The translations under genes and the position numbers were made by a program. Shown piece after piece: positions 10,400 to 20,633 of a stretch of 64,000 nt of DNA (the stretch's first letter is position 1; each line of letters starts with the position of its first letter). The stretch is from Neopestalotiopsis rosae (taxonomy: Eukaryota > Ascomycota > Sordariomycetes > Amphisphaeriales > Sporocadaceae). The notes under the pieces were generated by a model, which saw only the letters and a list, made by a program, of their open reading frames with translations, did not search any database and was not told the origin of the DNA. The DNA lies in assembly GCA_023078685.1 (NCBI GenBank), contig JALGAS010000001.1, positions 372,001 through 436,000 of the forward strand, read 5' to 3'.

Positions 10400-10972
10400 G
10401 TGATGAACAACGCCATAATCCATGAGCCGACCCAAATGATCTTAAAGAGACCTAGGCAAGTCCATCTACGCCGTGTTTTACGAACAAGTCCATCAGTCTT
10501 TGTTCCTCTACGATGTAGACCCTACAATTGGCCTGGAAAGGGAGAATATCACTCGCAGACGTTACAAAGGCGCGAGGACCACTACCATGTTCCCCCTCGC
10601 ACTATAGACGATCAACAAGAGTCGTGGGATGACATGGGCCTGTGCTGATACTGATGTCCTCGGTCGTCAACCCATTGACCGACAACTCAATCTCCTCGAC
10701 CACATCTCGCTGCTCAACTCCAACAATGAACGCTTTTGGGAAGATGCTGCTCCTCAGGAGCGCATTGCGCGTGACCCAACCACTCTCAATGCCAAGCAGC
10801 GTCTAGTGCTTGACCTATACGTCGAGCGTTATCAACAAATCCTGGCGGGCAACAACCCGGACCCGCTCCACATCAATATTAATGGCGAGGCTGGTTGCGG
10901 AAAGTCGTACCTCATTGACGTCCTCTGCTCTGAACTGACGCGAATGGCGTTGCCATTTTGGTACTCCTACCC
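10400..10972 (+). mobile_element. Broken Helitron fragment: PIF1-like helicase remnant
   Basis: The frame from about 10629 encodes GRQPIDRQLNLLDHISLLNS, then NAKQRLVLDLYVERYQQILA and DPLHININGEAGCGKSYLI, where GEAGCGKS is a Walker A motif. This is the start of the PIF1-like helicase domain of fungal Helitron Rep/helicase proteins. The preceding segment (10400-10647, another frame, ending WDDMGLC) looks like the adjoining upstream part, so a frameshift lies near 10630-10650. Coding similarity stops abruptly near 10960, where an AT-rich stretch begins. The Rep (HUH) domain, most of the helicase and the Helitron termini were not found, so this is a non-autonomous relic. Confidence 0.75.
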
Positions 10973-11201
10973 CTTAACTTATAATAGCATATTAGGATTA
11001 TTTGGCTATTCGGTAAATAAAAGCCGCAAAATTATAAATTTTCGCTATTATTAAGAAATAATATTATTTCTTTCCTTCTTTTCTCTTAACTTTTTTAATA
11101 TATTTATATTTAAATTTTTAAGGCTATTATATATTTTATAATATAATATATTATGCGCGAAAGAGCACGGGCTGCCTTGAAGTTGTCATAGAGGCGGGAG
11201 A
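10973..11201. repeat. AT-rich island interrupting the Helitron relic, flanked by a 10-bp direct repeat
   Basis: The base composition falls sharply to mostly A and T (for example ttttataatataatatatta), unlike the GC-rich helicase sequence just before it. The 10-mer ACTCCTACCC occurs at 10963-10972 and again at 11202-11211. The repeat could be a target-site duplication around an inserted element of about 229 bp, but no terminal inverted repeats are evident. RIP-type decay is another explanation. Confidence 0.45.
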
Positions 11202-11211
11202 ACTCCTACCC

Positions 11212-12757
11212 TGATCAGACTTACGTTGGCATTGGTGCGGTCGGCACACTAGACACGGAGAGCACCCAAGGCAGCCCAGCACATTACATCACCTAGACAT
11301 GTGACAGCCTTTCCGCCCATATTCGACAACATGGATCCATAAGAGAGGTAAAGAATAATTGTTAAGGAAGGTATAGCGACATTCATCGAATCAGGAAACT
11401 CAATCAGGAAACTCAATATACACGGGCTACGGAAAGATGGTAGCAGAGATGGCGACACGATCTGACTTCTGCGACTGATTTACTTTATCGGCAATCCATT
11501 TGGCAATTCCGACACACAATGAAAGATGGATACAAGGCCGACCCGTGACAAGAACGAACAGCCCCAAGAGCGCATCTTGTACCCAGAGGTACACGACGCA
11601 CCTCTAGGACGACTCAGGACTTCTAGAATTATTCACTCTGCGTATTCTCGGCCAAGCTCAAGGTTGTGAAGGAGCTTGGTTCTCGTTGCCGTAGCAAAGA
11701 GCAGGCAAGGCATATAGAAAGTTTCACCAATGGCCTTTTGTATTTTTCGAGGAGAAAACCCCAGTCCCGGTCACGCCTGTAGAGGTAGGCAGTCGAATTG
11801 ATATTTATATCACTCGACTGTTTTTTGTGGTCTATCTGGACTTTTCGAGTTCAGACATCTTGAATGCTGAGAATGCCATTCGCAGAACCTCAAGTATGAA
11901 GAACTTTGCAAAGCCATGACCAAACAAGCTTCCATAGTCATGTTTGAGACAAAATTTTTGGAGGGAGTGATCAAAACTCTGTCACGTTGTCATTCATTCA
12001 CCTCGCCGCGGCATCCCAAACAGCAGATGAGCAACAACGAGACTATTTGTCGGAATCTAGTATATATAGAGCAACGAAGGTCGGCGCCATCAGAGGGGTT
12101 TCGATACCGCCGACTTCTAAAACAGTGACATATCGAGAGGTTGTATAGTCGTGCCGAATCTGTTTGGCCGGTCATGTTATTGTAAGTAATTTATTGTCAG
12201 AACTTCCACTTGAGGCTAGCTGCAGAATTGTGTACTACTTGTAATGAGTATAGAACCCCAACACCGATGCTTTCCTTGCCCAACTCAGATTGGCGTATTG
12301 CCTGGGGGGCTTCATGGTTTCGGATTCGCCATAGGTGATGAGAAGTAATTCTTATGGTACCGTGCGTGGCAAGAGGTTTGTCAAATATGCCACGGACAAT
12401 ATCCAGAACAAATACAATACTAAGGGCAGAGATGACTTTCCTAAATAGGATCCACGCATACGCTGGCTTGAACACGCAGAAGCGTTTCATTTCGGCCAAG
12501 GCAGCTGCTGATAGTAGCAAAGGATTGATACTCAGCAGCGGTTGGCATATAACAAAACAAATTGCGTAACACAATGTCAAGATCAACCACAACTCTCTCG
12601 AAAAAAATATATTGATCATTCAGTTTGGTAGGACAAATAAAACCTTGTATCGCATGATTGCGTCGCCAATCTCAGTCCCATCATGAAATCAATAAACGCC
12701 AGATTCCGGCCCCATCAAAACACCCAATGCAAAGCAAAAAAAGATCGTGACAATAGC
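11212..12757. other. Gene-poor spacer between the AT-rich island and arg2
   Basis: No supported gene; short ORFs only. It contains a 13-bp tandem duplication at 11391 and, on the right, the 3' flank of arg2. Confidence 0.45.
11391..11416 (+). repeat. 13-bp tandem duplication (TCAGGAAACTCAA x2)
   Basis: Two perfect adjacent copies lie in a gene-free stretch next to the Helitron relic. No function is inferred. Confidence 0.8.
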
Positions 12758-14173
12758 TTAGGCAGCTGCGGCAATCTTCTCGGGAGCAACGCCGACACGC
12801 TCCTTGCTGAGAATGTCGAGCATAAACTGCGAAGGCCTGTTGTCCTTGTAGACCTTTTGGGTAGCCTTGAAAGCCTGAACGTTCTCAATGTACTTGTCAA
12901 AGAGGTACGAGCTGTCCATGGGACCTCCCTTGGCCTCGGGGTGGAACTGGGTCGAAAAGATGGGGCGGGTAGCGTGGCGCATACCCTCGTTGGAACCGTC
13001 GTTGAGGTTGACAAAGTACTCCTTCCACTCCTTGGACAGGGAGCTGGCATCGACAGCGTAACCGTGGTTCTGACTGGTGATGTGGCATTGGCCGGTAGTC
13101 AAGTCGAGAGCGGGAATGTTGTGGGCTCGGTTACCGTACTTCATCTTGACGGTGCGGGCACCAGCGGCCAGGGCGAGCAGCTGGTGACCCATGCAAATAC
13201 CCATGATAGGGACCTGCGAGGTCTCCATCAGTTGGCGGAGGTTGTAGACGGTCTCCTGGCAGTGAGTAGGGTCACCAGGGCCGTTGGTGACAAAGACACC
13301 GTCGTAGTTGTCGGCAACCTTTTGGATCTTGAAGTTGTAGGGGAAGACGGTCACACTGGCGCCTCGGCTGACCAAGCTGCGGAGGATGTTCTCCTTGACA
13401 CCGCAGTCAATCAGGGCGACGTGGTACTTGGGGTTGTGGGCCTCGACCACGAAAGGAGCCTTGGTGCTGACCTTTGCGACCAGGTTAATCTGGCCGGGGT
13501 CGATGAAGCTCTCATCCTCGTCGGCGTCGTACTCCTCTCCAGTGGTAATTCGGGCCAGAGAAGAACCCTGCTCTCGCAGATGGGTGACAATGGCACGGGT
13601 ATCGACGCCAGAGATGGCGGGAACACCCTCTCGGGCACACCACTCTCCCAGACCCTCGACGGCGGTCCAGTGGCTGTACTGGGTAGCGTAATCGGACACG
13701 ACAATTCCGGCACACTGAATGTGGGGGGACTCAAAGTACTTGAGGAGGTTCCACTGGTCACGCTGGTTCGAGGGGACACCGTAGTTGCCAATCAGAGGCT
13801 GGGTGAAGACAAGAATCTGTCCTCGGTAGGAAGGATCGGTCATGGACTCGGGGTATCCAACGAGAGAAGTGGTGAAGACAGCCTCACCAGAGATGTTGGT
13901 GTCGGCTCCAAAGGCGGTTCCGCGGAAAATGGGACCATCCTGGAGCTTCTGTCAGCCGGCACGTTCAATTCTTAGTCATGTCCCAAGCCTACTCACCCGA
14001 ATGGTAAAGGTAGCCTCCGTGCCAGCAGCAGGCTGAGCAGTAGCCCGAGTATAGGTGCTGGGCATCTGTCTGCCCTTGCTGCCCTGGTTCGCCTTGGCCA
14101 GCAAGCTGGTCGTCGACAGAGGACGAGTGAAGCCAGCAGGCTTGAAAGCCTTGGTAGCGACCCGGGAGAACAT
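12758..14173 (-). CDS. arg2: Arginine-specific carbamoyl-phosphate synthetase, small (glutaminase) subunit, mitochondrial
   Basis: Two coding exons: 14173-13997 (59 codons) and 13939-12758, giving 452 aa, essentially the length of Neurospora Arg-2. The N-terminus ([20 protein letters not shown]) is basic and hydroxylated with no acidic residues, a mitochondrial targeting sequence. The CPSase N-terminal domain includes [20 protein letters not shown]. The class I amidotransferase domain follows, with nucleophile Cys in [14 protein letters not shown] (about residue 306) and the catalytic His-Glu in FHPEAKGG (about 392). It supplies ammonia from glutamine to the large subunit for carbamoyl phosphate in arginine synthesis. 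The acceptor at 13940 gives TIRDGPIF, which fits the family; another in-frame acceptor at 13949 would insert Lys-Leu-Gln. The main AUG has A at -3, and a regulatory uORF lies upstream. Confidence 0.96.
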
Positions 14174-14238
14174 GATTGTTCTAAAGTTTTTGTTTGGATA
14201 GTGGAAAAGGCGTCAAGGATTACTCGAATGACCCGTGT

Positions 14239-14645
14239 TTAAGCGGACAGAGCTCGCCACAAGTGGTCTGTTGGGTTATTTTGTTAGCTTCCCTGGCGGT
14301 GAGTCAGGGTTATATGGAGAAACGGAAACCAACCTGAGATATAATCCTAAAAGATAAGAGTATTAGCACTAGACATGACTAAATTGAGAGGCATATTGGG
14401 AAAGGGTAGCTTCGTCATAATTTACACCAAGGGGGAATTTTTAGTTTCCCAGTGGTGGAAATGTCACGATGGTGGGCGGGCTATAAGCTCGGTCATATGC
14501 GGGAGAAGTCATACAGAAGCAATGCCTAGGACTGGCGATGCAACAATGACATGAACACGCCAAGACGAGCAGCAGAAACAGACATGGACAAGAGCAAAGA
14601 CTTGTATCTTACCTGAGAAGTGAAGACTGACGGGCGCCCGTTCAT
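14239..14645 (-). CDS. Arginine attenuator peptide uORF in the arg2 leader (three exons)
   Basis: Read on the minus strand, 14645-14613 encodes MNGRPSVFTSQ, then GTAAGA; 14346-14334, a 13-nt exon after TTTTAG, encodes DYIS plus one base; 14267-14239, after CCCAACAG, encodes the rest, DHLWRALSA and stop. The joined peptide has 24 residues and differs from the Neurospora arginine attenuator peptide as I recall it at only two positions (Leu14 to Ile, Asn23 to Ser). Asp12, required in Neurospora for arginine-induced ribosome stalling at the uORF stop, is encoded by the microexon. Both introns have branch-like GCTAAT/GCTAAC. The uORF AUG has a C at -3, a weak context that fits leaky scanning. The spacer from its stop to the arg2 AUG is 65 nt. 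The donor of the second intron, GTTGGT, is weak. Confidence 0.93.
14300..14306 (-). promoter_or_regulatory. TGAGTCA, possible CPC1/Gcn4 site inside the second leader intron of arg2
   Basis: A perfect 7-bp match to the TGASTCA element bound by the bZIP regulators Gcn4/CPC1/CpcA, which induce amino-acid biosynthetic genes on starvation. The palindromic site lies in the 66-nt second intron of the leader, about 130 bp from the arg2 AUG. Arg-2 is a known cross-pathway-control target in Neurospora; binding at this copy is inferred. Confidence 0.5.
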
Positions 14646-16257
14646 AAGCGCGGATTTGCAGCACACAATGGCTAGTGGTGATGGGTTTTGAAGTGGTGAA
14701 AACAAAAAGTCAAGTCCGGAGGCGGCAGGGAAAAGGGCGCGAAACGGTCTTGTAGTAGAAATAAAAAGTACTTTTTTTTTTCTTCCTGCTTAGAGGGGAG
14801 GCTGATATCCGACCAACGGGATCCCGTTCCAGCAAAGTGGGAGAAAATTTGTTGCTGAGCTGCATCTGGCGGGGGAGCTAAGCTATCTACTGGCTGCTGG
14901 TTGGGCCGGTACCTCAGGTACCTAGGCGGGGGGGCTCCACGTCACACCCTTTCTCGCAGCGTTTCCTCTAATTATCGCAGCTATATCTTGGTACCTTGGC
15001 GGGTTTCTAGGCTTTCGCTAGGCTTTTGGCGAGTTTGGGTCGGGGCTGTCGTGAGGTGACACACAGCCCCAGGGGTCTCATCACTGTCCGCAACCGGCGG
15101 CAAGGCGTAAGCTTCTATTGTTCGTGCCCCATTGGATCGGCGGTGGGCTACTACTGGCTACAATTACATGATACAGGGATTTGGACACGCGGGACTTTTG
15201 CTAAAGGAACCAAGGGAACGAACTCGGCCACGGTCCTGTGAAAATTCCCAATGCCAATGTTGAGGCGTGTCCATTGACCAGCGGCAATGCATAATGGTGG
15301 ACTTGAGCCTTTGGAGGGGCTCGATGACGTCTGCCCGCTAAGGTCGGTACTCTGTATTCCGCTCAGCGTCCGCATGGATAGGAATACAATGAAAATGCCG
15401 CGGAGCAGGGCTCAAGCTGCCCCCGTGTAGGCTGTAGTTACCAGTAGGAGTCTAGCGAGAAGAAAGTTGCGTGGTGCTAGAAAGAAGCTCTATCCCAAGG
15501 GTCTTACCGGTTATTTTTACGTATCGTCCGTTGAAGCTACCAAATGCCAACGCCCGCCAGTTCGAAATGCAACGGACATTCTGTCCCCCTTAGCTCCAGA
15601 TGTCGGCACTTTGCACGTGTGGAAATCTTTACGGTCTAAGAAGCATTCGAGGCACAAACGAGAAAACCGCGATCAAGCTTTATGTGTCAGCAACGACAAA
15701 CGTAAGCTTATCTTTGACTTTGATTGGTAGGTTGACAGAGAATCCTCTAGTCTTGCACGCTTGAGTTCCGGAGGATTCTTGGGTTCATGCCGACATTTAT
15801 CTTATTGCCTCTGTGACTAATTCCGCAACGGCGAGTTGTGCGGAATATACCCATAAAATAATTATGCCATCCATATCATTATAGTGCTTTCGTATACTCG
15901 AGTTGAATGAGCTAAAGAATTCATACTATATTCGCCAGACTTTCACAGGTATTATTCACGTATCTATCATGTCTTGCATGTTGTGGCCGTTTAATGATGA
16001 TATATATATGTTGGACCTCCATGATTTTTAAATTCGTGCAGCACGAAATGTTGGTGTCACTCAGCTGGGAATTGACAGAGCCTCAATTCAGCGTTTGTCT
16101 TCTCCAATCAATGAACGCGCAACTAAAGCAGGATCAGATCAGAAAGACTCATGACATGTTTGACTAGACTTCCCGCGCCCGCAATCCCTGGAATGAAAAG
16201 GCAAGTGCCAGATTGTATTGAATTGTCTACTCTTTACACTTTTATACAAGGACGAAT
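14646..16257. other. arg2 upstream region and ETF-beta 3' flank; no gene seen
   Basis: It probably contains the arg2 promoter immediately right of 14645. An 87-codon ORF at 15467-15730 has no recognisable features and is not called. Confidence 0.45.
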
Positions 16258-17292
16258 CTATATGGCGCCCAACTCCTTCAGCTTGGAAACGAGTCCATCT
16301 ACATCCTCAACCTTGCCACCACCTTGTCTTGGGGCGGGTTCTGTGAGGAGGGAATGTAAGTTAGCATGTCAATTACAAAGAAAGCCCTCCATATCTGCAG
16401 AGATTCGTCGCAGACACGGATAATTGTGCAAATTTGAAGAGTGGAAACCTACCTTCAACCTTGACAATCTTCAATCTCCGCTCGTTGGCGACGCCGAGGT
16501 CGCTCAAGCTCATCTTGACCAGGGGCTTCTTCTTGGCCTTCATAATGTTGGGCAGACTGGCGTACCGGGGCTCGTTGAGGCGGAGATCGGTGGTGATGAT
16601 CATGGGCAGCTTGGCCTTGACCGTCTCGACGCCGCCGTCGACCTCCTTGGTGACCAGGACGTTGTCCCCCTCAAACTTGATCTCGCTGGCCTGGGTGGCC
16701 TGGGCCCAGCCCAGCAGGCCGGCGAGCATCTGGCCCGTTTGCGCCGAGTCGTCGTCGATGCTCTGCTTGCCCAGCACCACCAGGTTGCTCTTCTCCTTCT
16801 CGACCACGGCCCGCAGTAGCTTGGCCACCGACAGAGGCTCCAGCTCCTCGCCCTCCTTGACGTCGACGTGGATGGCCCGGTCCGCGCCCATGGCCATGGC
16901 CGTCCGCAGCACGTCGACCGCCTTGGGCGGGCCCGCCGAGATGACGCAAATGTCCTCGACGGGCGCCGACTTCTTCTCGCGGATGCGCACCGACTCCTCG
17001 ATCGAGAGCTCGTCGAATGGGTTCATGCTGTGCTTGACGCCGGCCGTCTCGACACCCGTCTGGGCCTTGTTGACGCGGGGTTTGACCTGTTCAATTCACA
17101 AGCACTTCATATCAGCTTCTGGTGTTCGCAACATTGTGATCTCTCTCGAGTCCTTTCTGCCGAGGCGTTTTTTGGGGGGGAAACCATGTCCGGCCAGTAG
17201 CGACGCTCGCCTTCCTGCAACAACAAACAATTGACACGTACCGCATAGTCAATAACCCGCTTTATGGGCACGAGAATCCTGAGAGATGACAT
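16258..17292 (-). CDS. Electron transfer flavoprotein beta subunit
   Basis: Three exons on the minus strand: 17292-17242 (17 codons), 17086-16453 and 16340-16258, giving 255 aa. Splice junctions rebuild conserved text: IDYA joined to VKPRVNK, and KIVKVE joined to EPAPRQG. Family marks include the N-terminal RILVPIKRVIDYAV, NPFDELSIEESVRI, VVLGKQSIDDDSAQTGQML (nucleotide-binding region) and DLRLNEPRYASLPNIMKAKK, the ETF-beta signature and recognition loop. With the alpha subunit it forms the mitochondrial matrix flavoprotein that takes electrons from acyl-CoA and amino-acid dehydrogenases to ETF-ubiquinone oxidoreductase. There is no cleavable presequence, as is usual for ETF-beta. A CCTCGG hexamer lies about 150 bp upstream. 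Confidence 0.96.
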
Positions 17293-17789
17293 GTTGGGCT
17301 TGTTGACTCTGTATGTTTTGGAAAACAAGAAAGAGCGTAACGTTGAAGGCGATCGCGAGCTCGGATTCAATGACCGAATGGGCGCTGGGAAAAGCTCCCG
17401 GCCGGACCATAAGCGATACCGGCTAGTACCGGCTCCAACCTCGGGTCCATATACACGTGATGCCCTGCGGACCCGGCTTGACTATGTACATATAGTATAT
17501 GCACGTACTTTACAGGTGTTCAATCATGCCAATCCTGCTGCAAAACTGCCCAGGGAATAGCTCATGCAGATTATTTCTCTGTTCTTATTGTAGATTGCAA
17601 TTCCTTCCAGACTGACGTTCGTGGCGAAATGAAGAGCGTGACAGACCAGTCAATAGACAGCATAACAGTCTAGCATTTGAAAACACGCTTCCCGAGACTC
17701 CTCTAACTATACATGCAATCGTCCTACTTGGTCCATGACGCGGCTTTCCTTTTTTTCCAGATCATTGTTCACAAAATCCGAAGAAGCCA
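17293..17789. other. ETF-beta promoter region and ArfGAP 3' flank
   Basis: About 500 bp without a gene. It contains one CCTCGG box and the 3' end of the ArfGAP transcript. Confidence 0.45.
17439..17444 (+). promoter_or_regulatory. CCTCGG hexamer upstream of ETF-beta
   Basis: The same hexamer as in the fox2 promoter, about 147 bp upstream of the ETF-beta start codon, on the strand opposite to the gene. It is a possible fatty-acid-response element and only suggestive when single. Confidence 0.3.
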
Positions 17790-19095
17790 TCACCAGTCGT
17801 CCCACTCATCATCCTTCTTACCGCCCGCTCCCTTGTTTGACTTGCCCATTGCAGACGTGCCAATGGAACTGTACTGAGGACCAGAACCATGTCTCTGGTC
17901 TGCCACAGATGAAAAGTCATCCCAGAATGCTCTCTTGCTTTCATCCATGTTTGCAGTGCCCGTGCCTCCACGTGCTCTCTGACCATCAGGTCCGTCAACG
18001 AAGCGGTTCAGACCTTCCTGAGCGTTTTTAGCACCTTGTTGCGCCGCCCTTCCGACATTGCCAGCTGCAACTCTTGCCTGTGCGGCAAAATCTGACTCAG
18101 AAATCTGAAAAATGTCACACGTCAATACCTATCCTTCACCCTAGTTTACGAGCTTATTGCGGTACGAACCTGTTTGGCAGTAGGTTGAATATAATCACTG
18201 TTGACCGTCTTGGCCGTCTGCGAGACTGTCTTGGTGAACCAGCCGAAACCCTTGCTGAGAGCAGCCACGGGGTCGGCTTGCAAGTCTTGCAAGTTTGGCA
18301 AAGCCTGGCCGCCGGCCTGGTTTTGCGACGGCATGGGCGAGTTTCCAAAGCCAGCATACTTGCCACCTTGGCTTGGGGGCAGGTCCTCCGGTCGCGAGGC
18401 GTTGTCGGCGCCCAATTTCGCAAAGTACTTGTCGTCGACCTTGGCCTTGACGCCGGGACGGCTAGGACTAGCAGTTCGGCTCCCGCTTGTTGCTACACCC
18501 TGCAGAGGCGTGCCAGTCCTGCTGGCCTGCTTCGGCTGGGCTGGCTTTTGCGCAGGTGCGCTCTTCTTCTCTCCAGGGACATATTCTCGTCCCTCGACCT
18601 TGGCGCTCAGCCGCTCTTTCCACTCCTCACCAACCTGACCGCTGTATCGCTCGGCAATAGTGGCATCGTCCCAGGAAAGTCCCATCATCTTGGTGTCCTC
18701 GTGGTTCTCAAAAAAGTCGCGCCAGCCCTGGTTGCCTCCGAGGCGCATGCGCTCAATTTCGGCCTGCTTGAAGGCGTCCATGGTGACTGAGCGCACAAAG
18801 GAGATGTGGACTCCCAGGCCACGGTGCACTCCAGCGCATGAGAGACAAATGAAGACGCCAAACTTGGGGGATGCCCATTGTGGATTCGGTGCATTGCAGT
18901 CGCAGCAGTTGTTGTTGTTATTCGTTTTCTGGATCGCGAGGAGCTGTTGCAGAAAGGGGGTAGCAGATTAGCCAAGAGTCTTTCAACCCCAGCAAGAAGA
19001 GAACCAACTGCTGCACCCGTATTATGCGAGAGTATGTCTGAACTCACTTTTGATTTTGTCTCGGGATCAACCTCCCACATGGCTGACGAAGCCAT
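17790..19095 (-). CDS. ADP-ribosylation factor GTPase-activating protein (Gcs1/ArfGAP1-like)
   Basis: Three exons: 19095-19048 (16 codons), 18943-18170 and 18104-17790, all phase 0, giving 378 aa. The N-terminal ArfGAP zinc finger is a CX2CX16CX2C arrangement (CCDC... ICLSC, residues about 26-50). The catalytic arginine follows in [15 protein letters not shown], and then MMGLSWDD. The remainder is low-complexity and polar with several KxxxS/T-rich stretches, and the protein ends in KKDDEWDDW, an acidic-aromatic tail common in fungal Gcs1 orthologues. The role is to stimulate GTP hydrolysis on Arf1, permitting COPI coat release at the Golgi-ER interface. The membrane-curvature (ALPS-like) region is assumed from the family; I cannot delimit it by eye. 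Confidence 0.94.
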
Positions 19096-20633
19096 CTTGT
19101 ATGTCGCTGGACCTCTTTGTCCGGATGCGCTTCGGGGGGTGAATGAATTTCGAGGAGTTGTTTCGGCCCTAGAACTAGGTAGGGGATGTTGCCAGATACA
19201 GCTGAGTTGAGCGCTAGACAGGACAAGCACCCAAGCTGAGGAATGCAGTTGCGCAAACAGATGTATACTAGGAGACGGAATTTGACGATAAAAAGTGCCA
19301 CGTGAAAAGAAAAGGGCACAGCTCTCTCAGAGGCACTTGAGGTTAATTGTGTCCCATAGTAGTTTATCTTCAGCGCCCCGTCGACTTACAGAAGTCTGGT
19401 CTGGAGCATCTCCACTTGTTATCGAAGTGTCCAGATTCCCTTGGCCGTGCGTCTGGCGTCCAGTGCGTTCATGTTGCGTGCGTCTGGTGTGCGGTGCGGG
19501 CGGTTTTGGTAGCGCCGGCCCCTTCGTACTTCGTCCCCTCATAGGCCGTCGAGCCCCCAAATGGTCCGCCAATGGATTCAGTCAGTCAGTATTAGCTCGG
19601 GCTCCCGTACGTATTGTACGCCGGCTCTGTTCTTTGTACAACTACGAAATATGTACACCAAAACCTGATGTGAACCACACATGTCTCGACCGCCAGCCAG
19701 CTTCATGTTATTCAGTAAGTCACTTTTCAATAGCACACACATTACAGCCGAATATTTTCCAGTTTGTTAATGCGTTGTTGTACTTCCTGAAAGTGAGACA
19801 TGCATATGTTACTTTCCTTCTTTGCATCAACGTACATGTACAATAAATTGGCATCACTGACCAATTACACGACCATGCGGATTTCATCATCTTTGCAAAC
19901 ATGAATAACCATGGCCCGATTCTCAATGTTGGATGTCGGGAACCATGGTTATCAAAGTAGTTGGGCACGTTAGGCGGGGAGATCATAATTTCGTACACAA
20001 CAACCTTGTCCAAAAGTGCAGCCTCTCTTGGTCTTTATTGACACATACAACGTTGATAAGCAAATATAGACCTCAGAGGGTCTCCCTATCGGCAGCTAGA
20101 GTCTATCAGTAAACATTCTCCACCTTCATATGACATCACAAAATGCATGCTCGAGTCGAGGAACAAGTCGTTCAAGATTCACTCAAAAACTTTTCCGATC
20201 CCCTCAAACTCCAATATCGTGTCCCTCTAGTGTACATGGTGGAGGAACATTCGCAGAATAAAACACATCGTTGATAACAACACAGGTAGTGAGAACGGTC
20301 GTGCGAATTAAAAAGATGTCTGCCCAAAATTTCGCAGCACATGAGGCCCATATCATCTTCTCAAAGGAGTGCCATCACCCTCCCTTGTGACAATATCTGA
20401 GGCCATATTTGCTGTTTCTTTTCCCTTTTCATTTGCGAATCTTTCCGCCGAAATTGACAAGCCGTACCTGTTCTCTCCTTCACTCTCTGATCATCCCCCG
20501 TTCCAATGCTCTTCCAGACGGCGTTGTTAATGTAGTTCATGGTAGGGCTGTCCTGCTATTTCATAATCGTCGTTTTGAACAGGCCACTCATCCGGATAAC
20601 ATGTTGTTTCTAGTCAAGGTAAGGTGGGTTGAT
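19096..20633. other. Spacer between the ArfGAP and RRM genes; no gene seen
   Basis: The left part is the ArfGAP promoter; the right part, adjoining 20634, is probably the 3' UTR of the RRM gene. No ORF with family similarity or splice structure was found. Confidence 0.45.

Noticed and set aside
12683..13975. 430-codon plus-strand ORF opposite arg2
   Set aside because: It is the antisense shadow of the arg2 coding exon, produced by codon bias; the product is low-complexity with no family features.
17027..17090. Suspected frameshift in the ETF-beta middle exon
   Set aside because: A careful recount of the bases shows the frame is continuous, so the apparent shift was a reading error.
18074..18790. 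238-codon plus-strand ORF opposite the ArfGAP gene
   Set aside because: It lies wholly antisense to the ArfGAP exons and has no domain.
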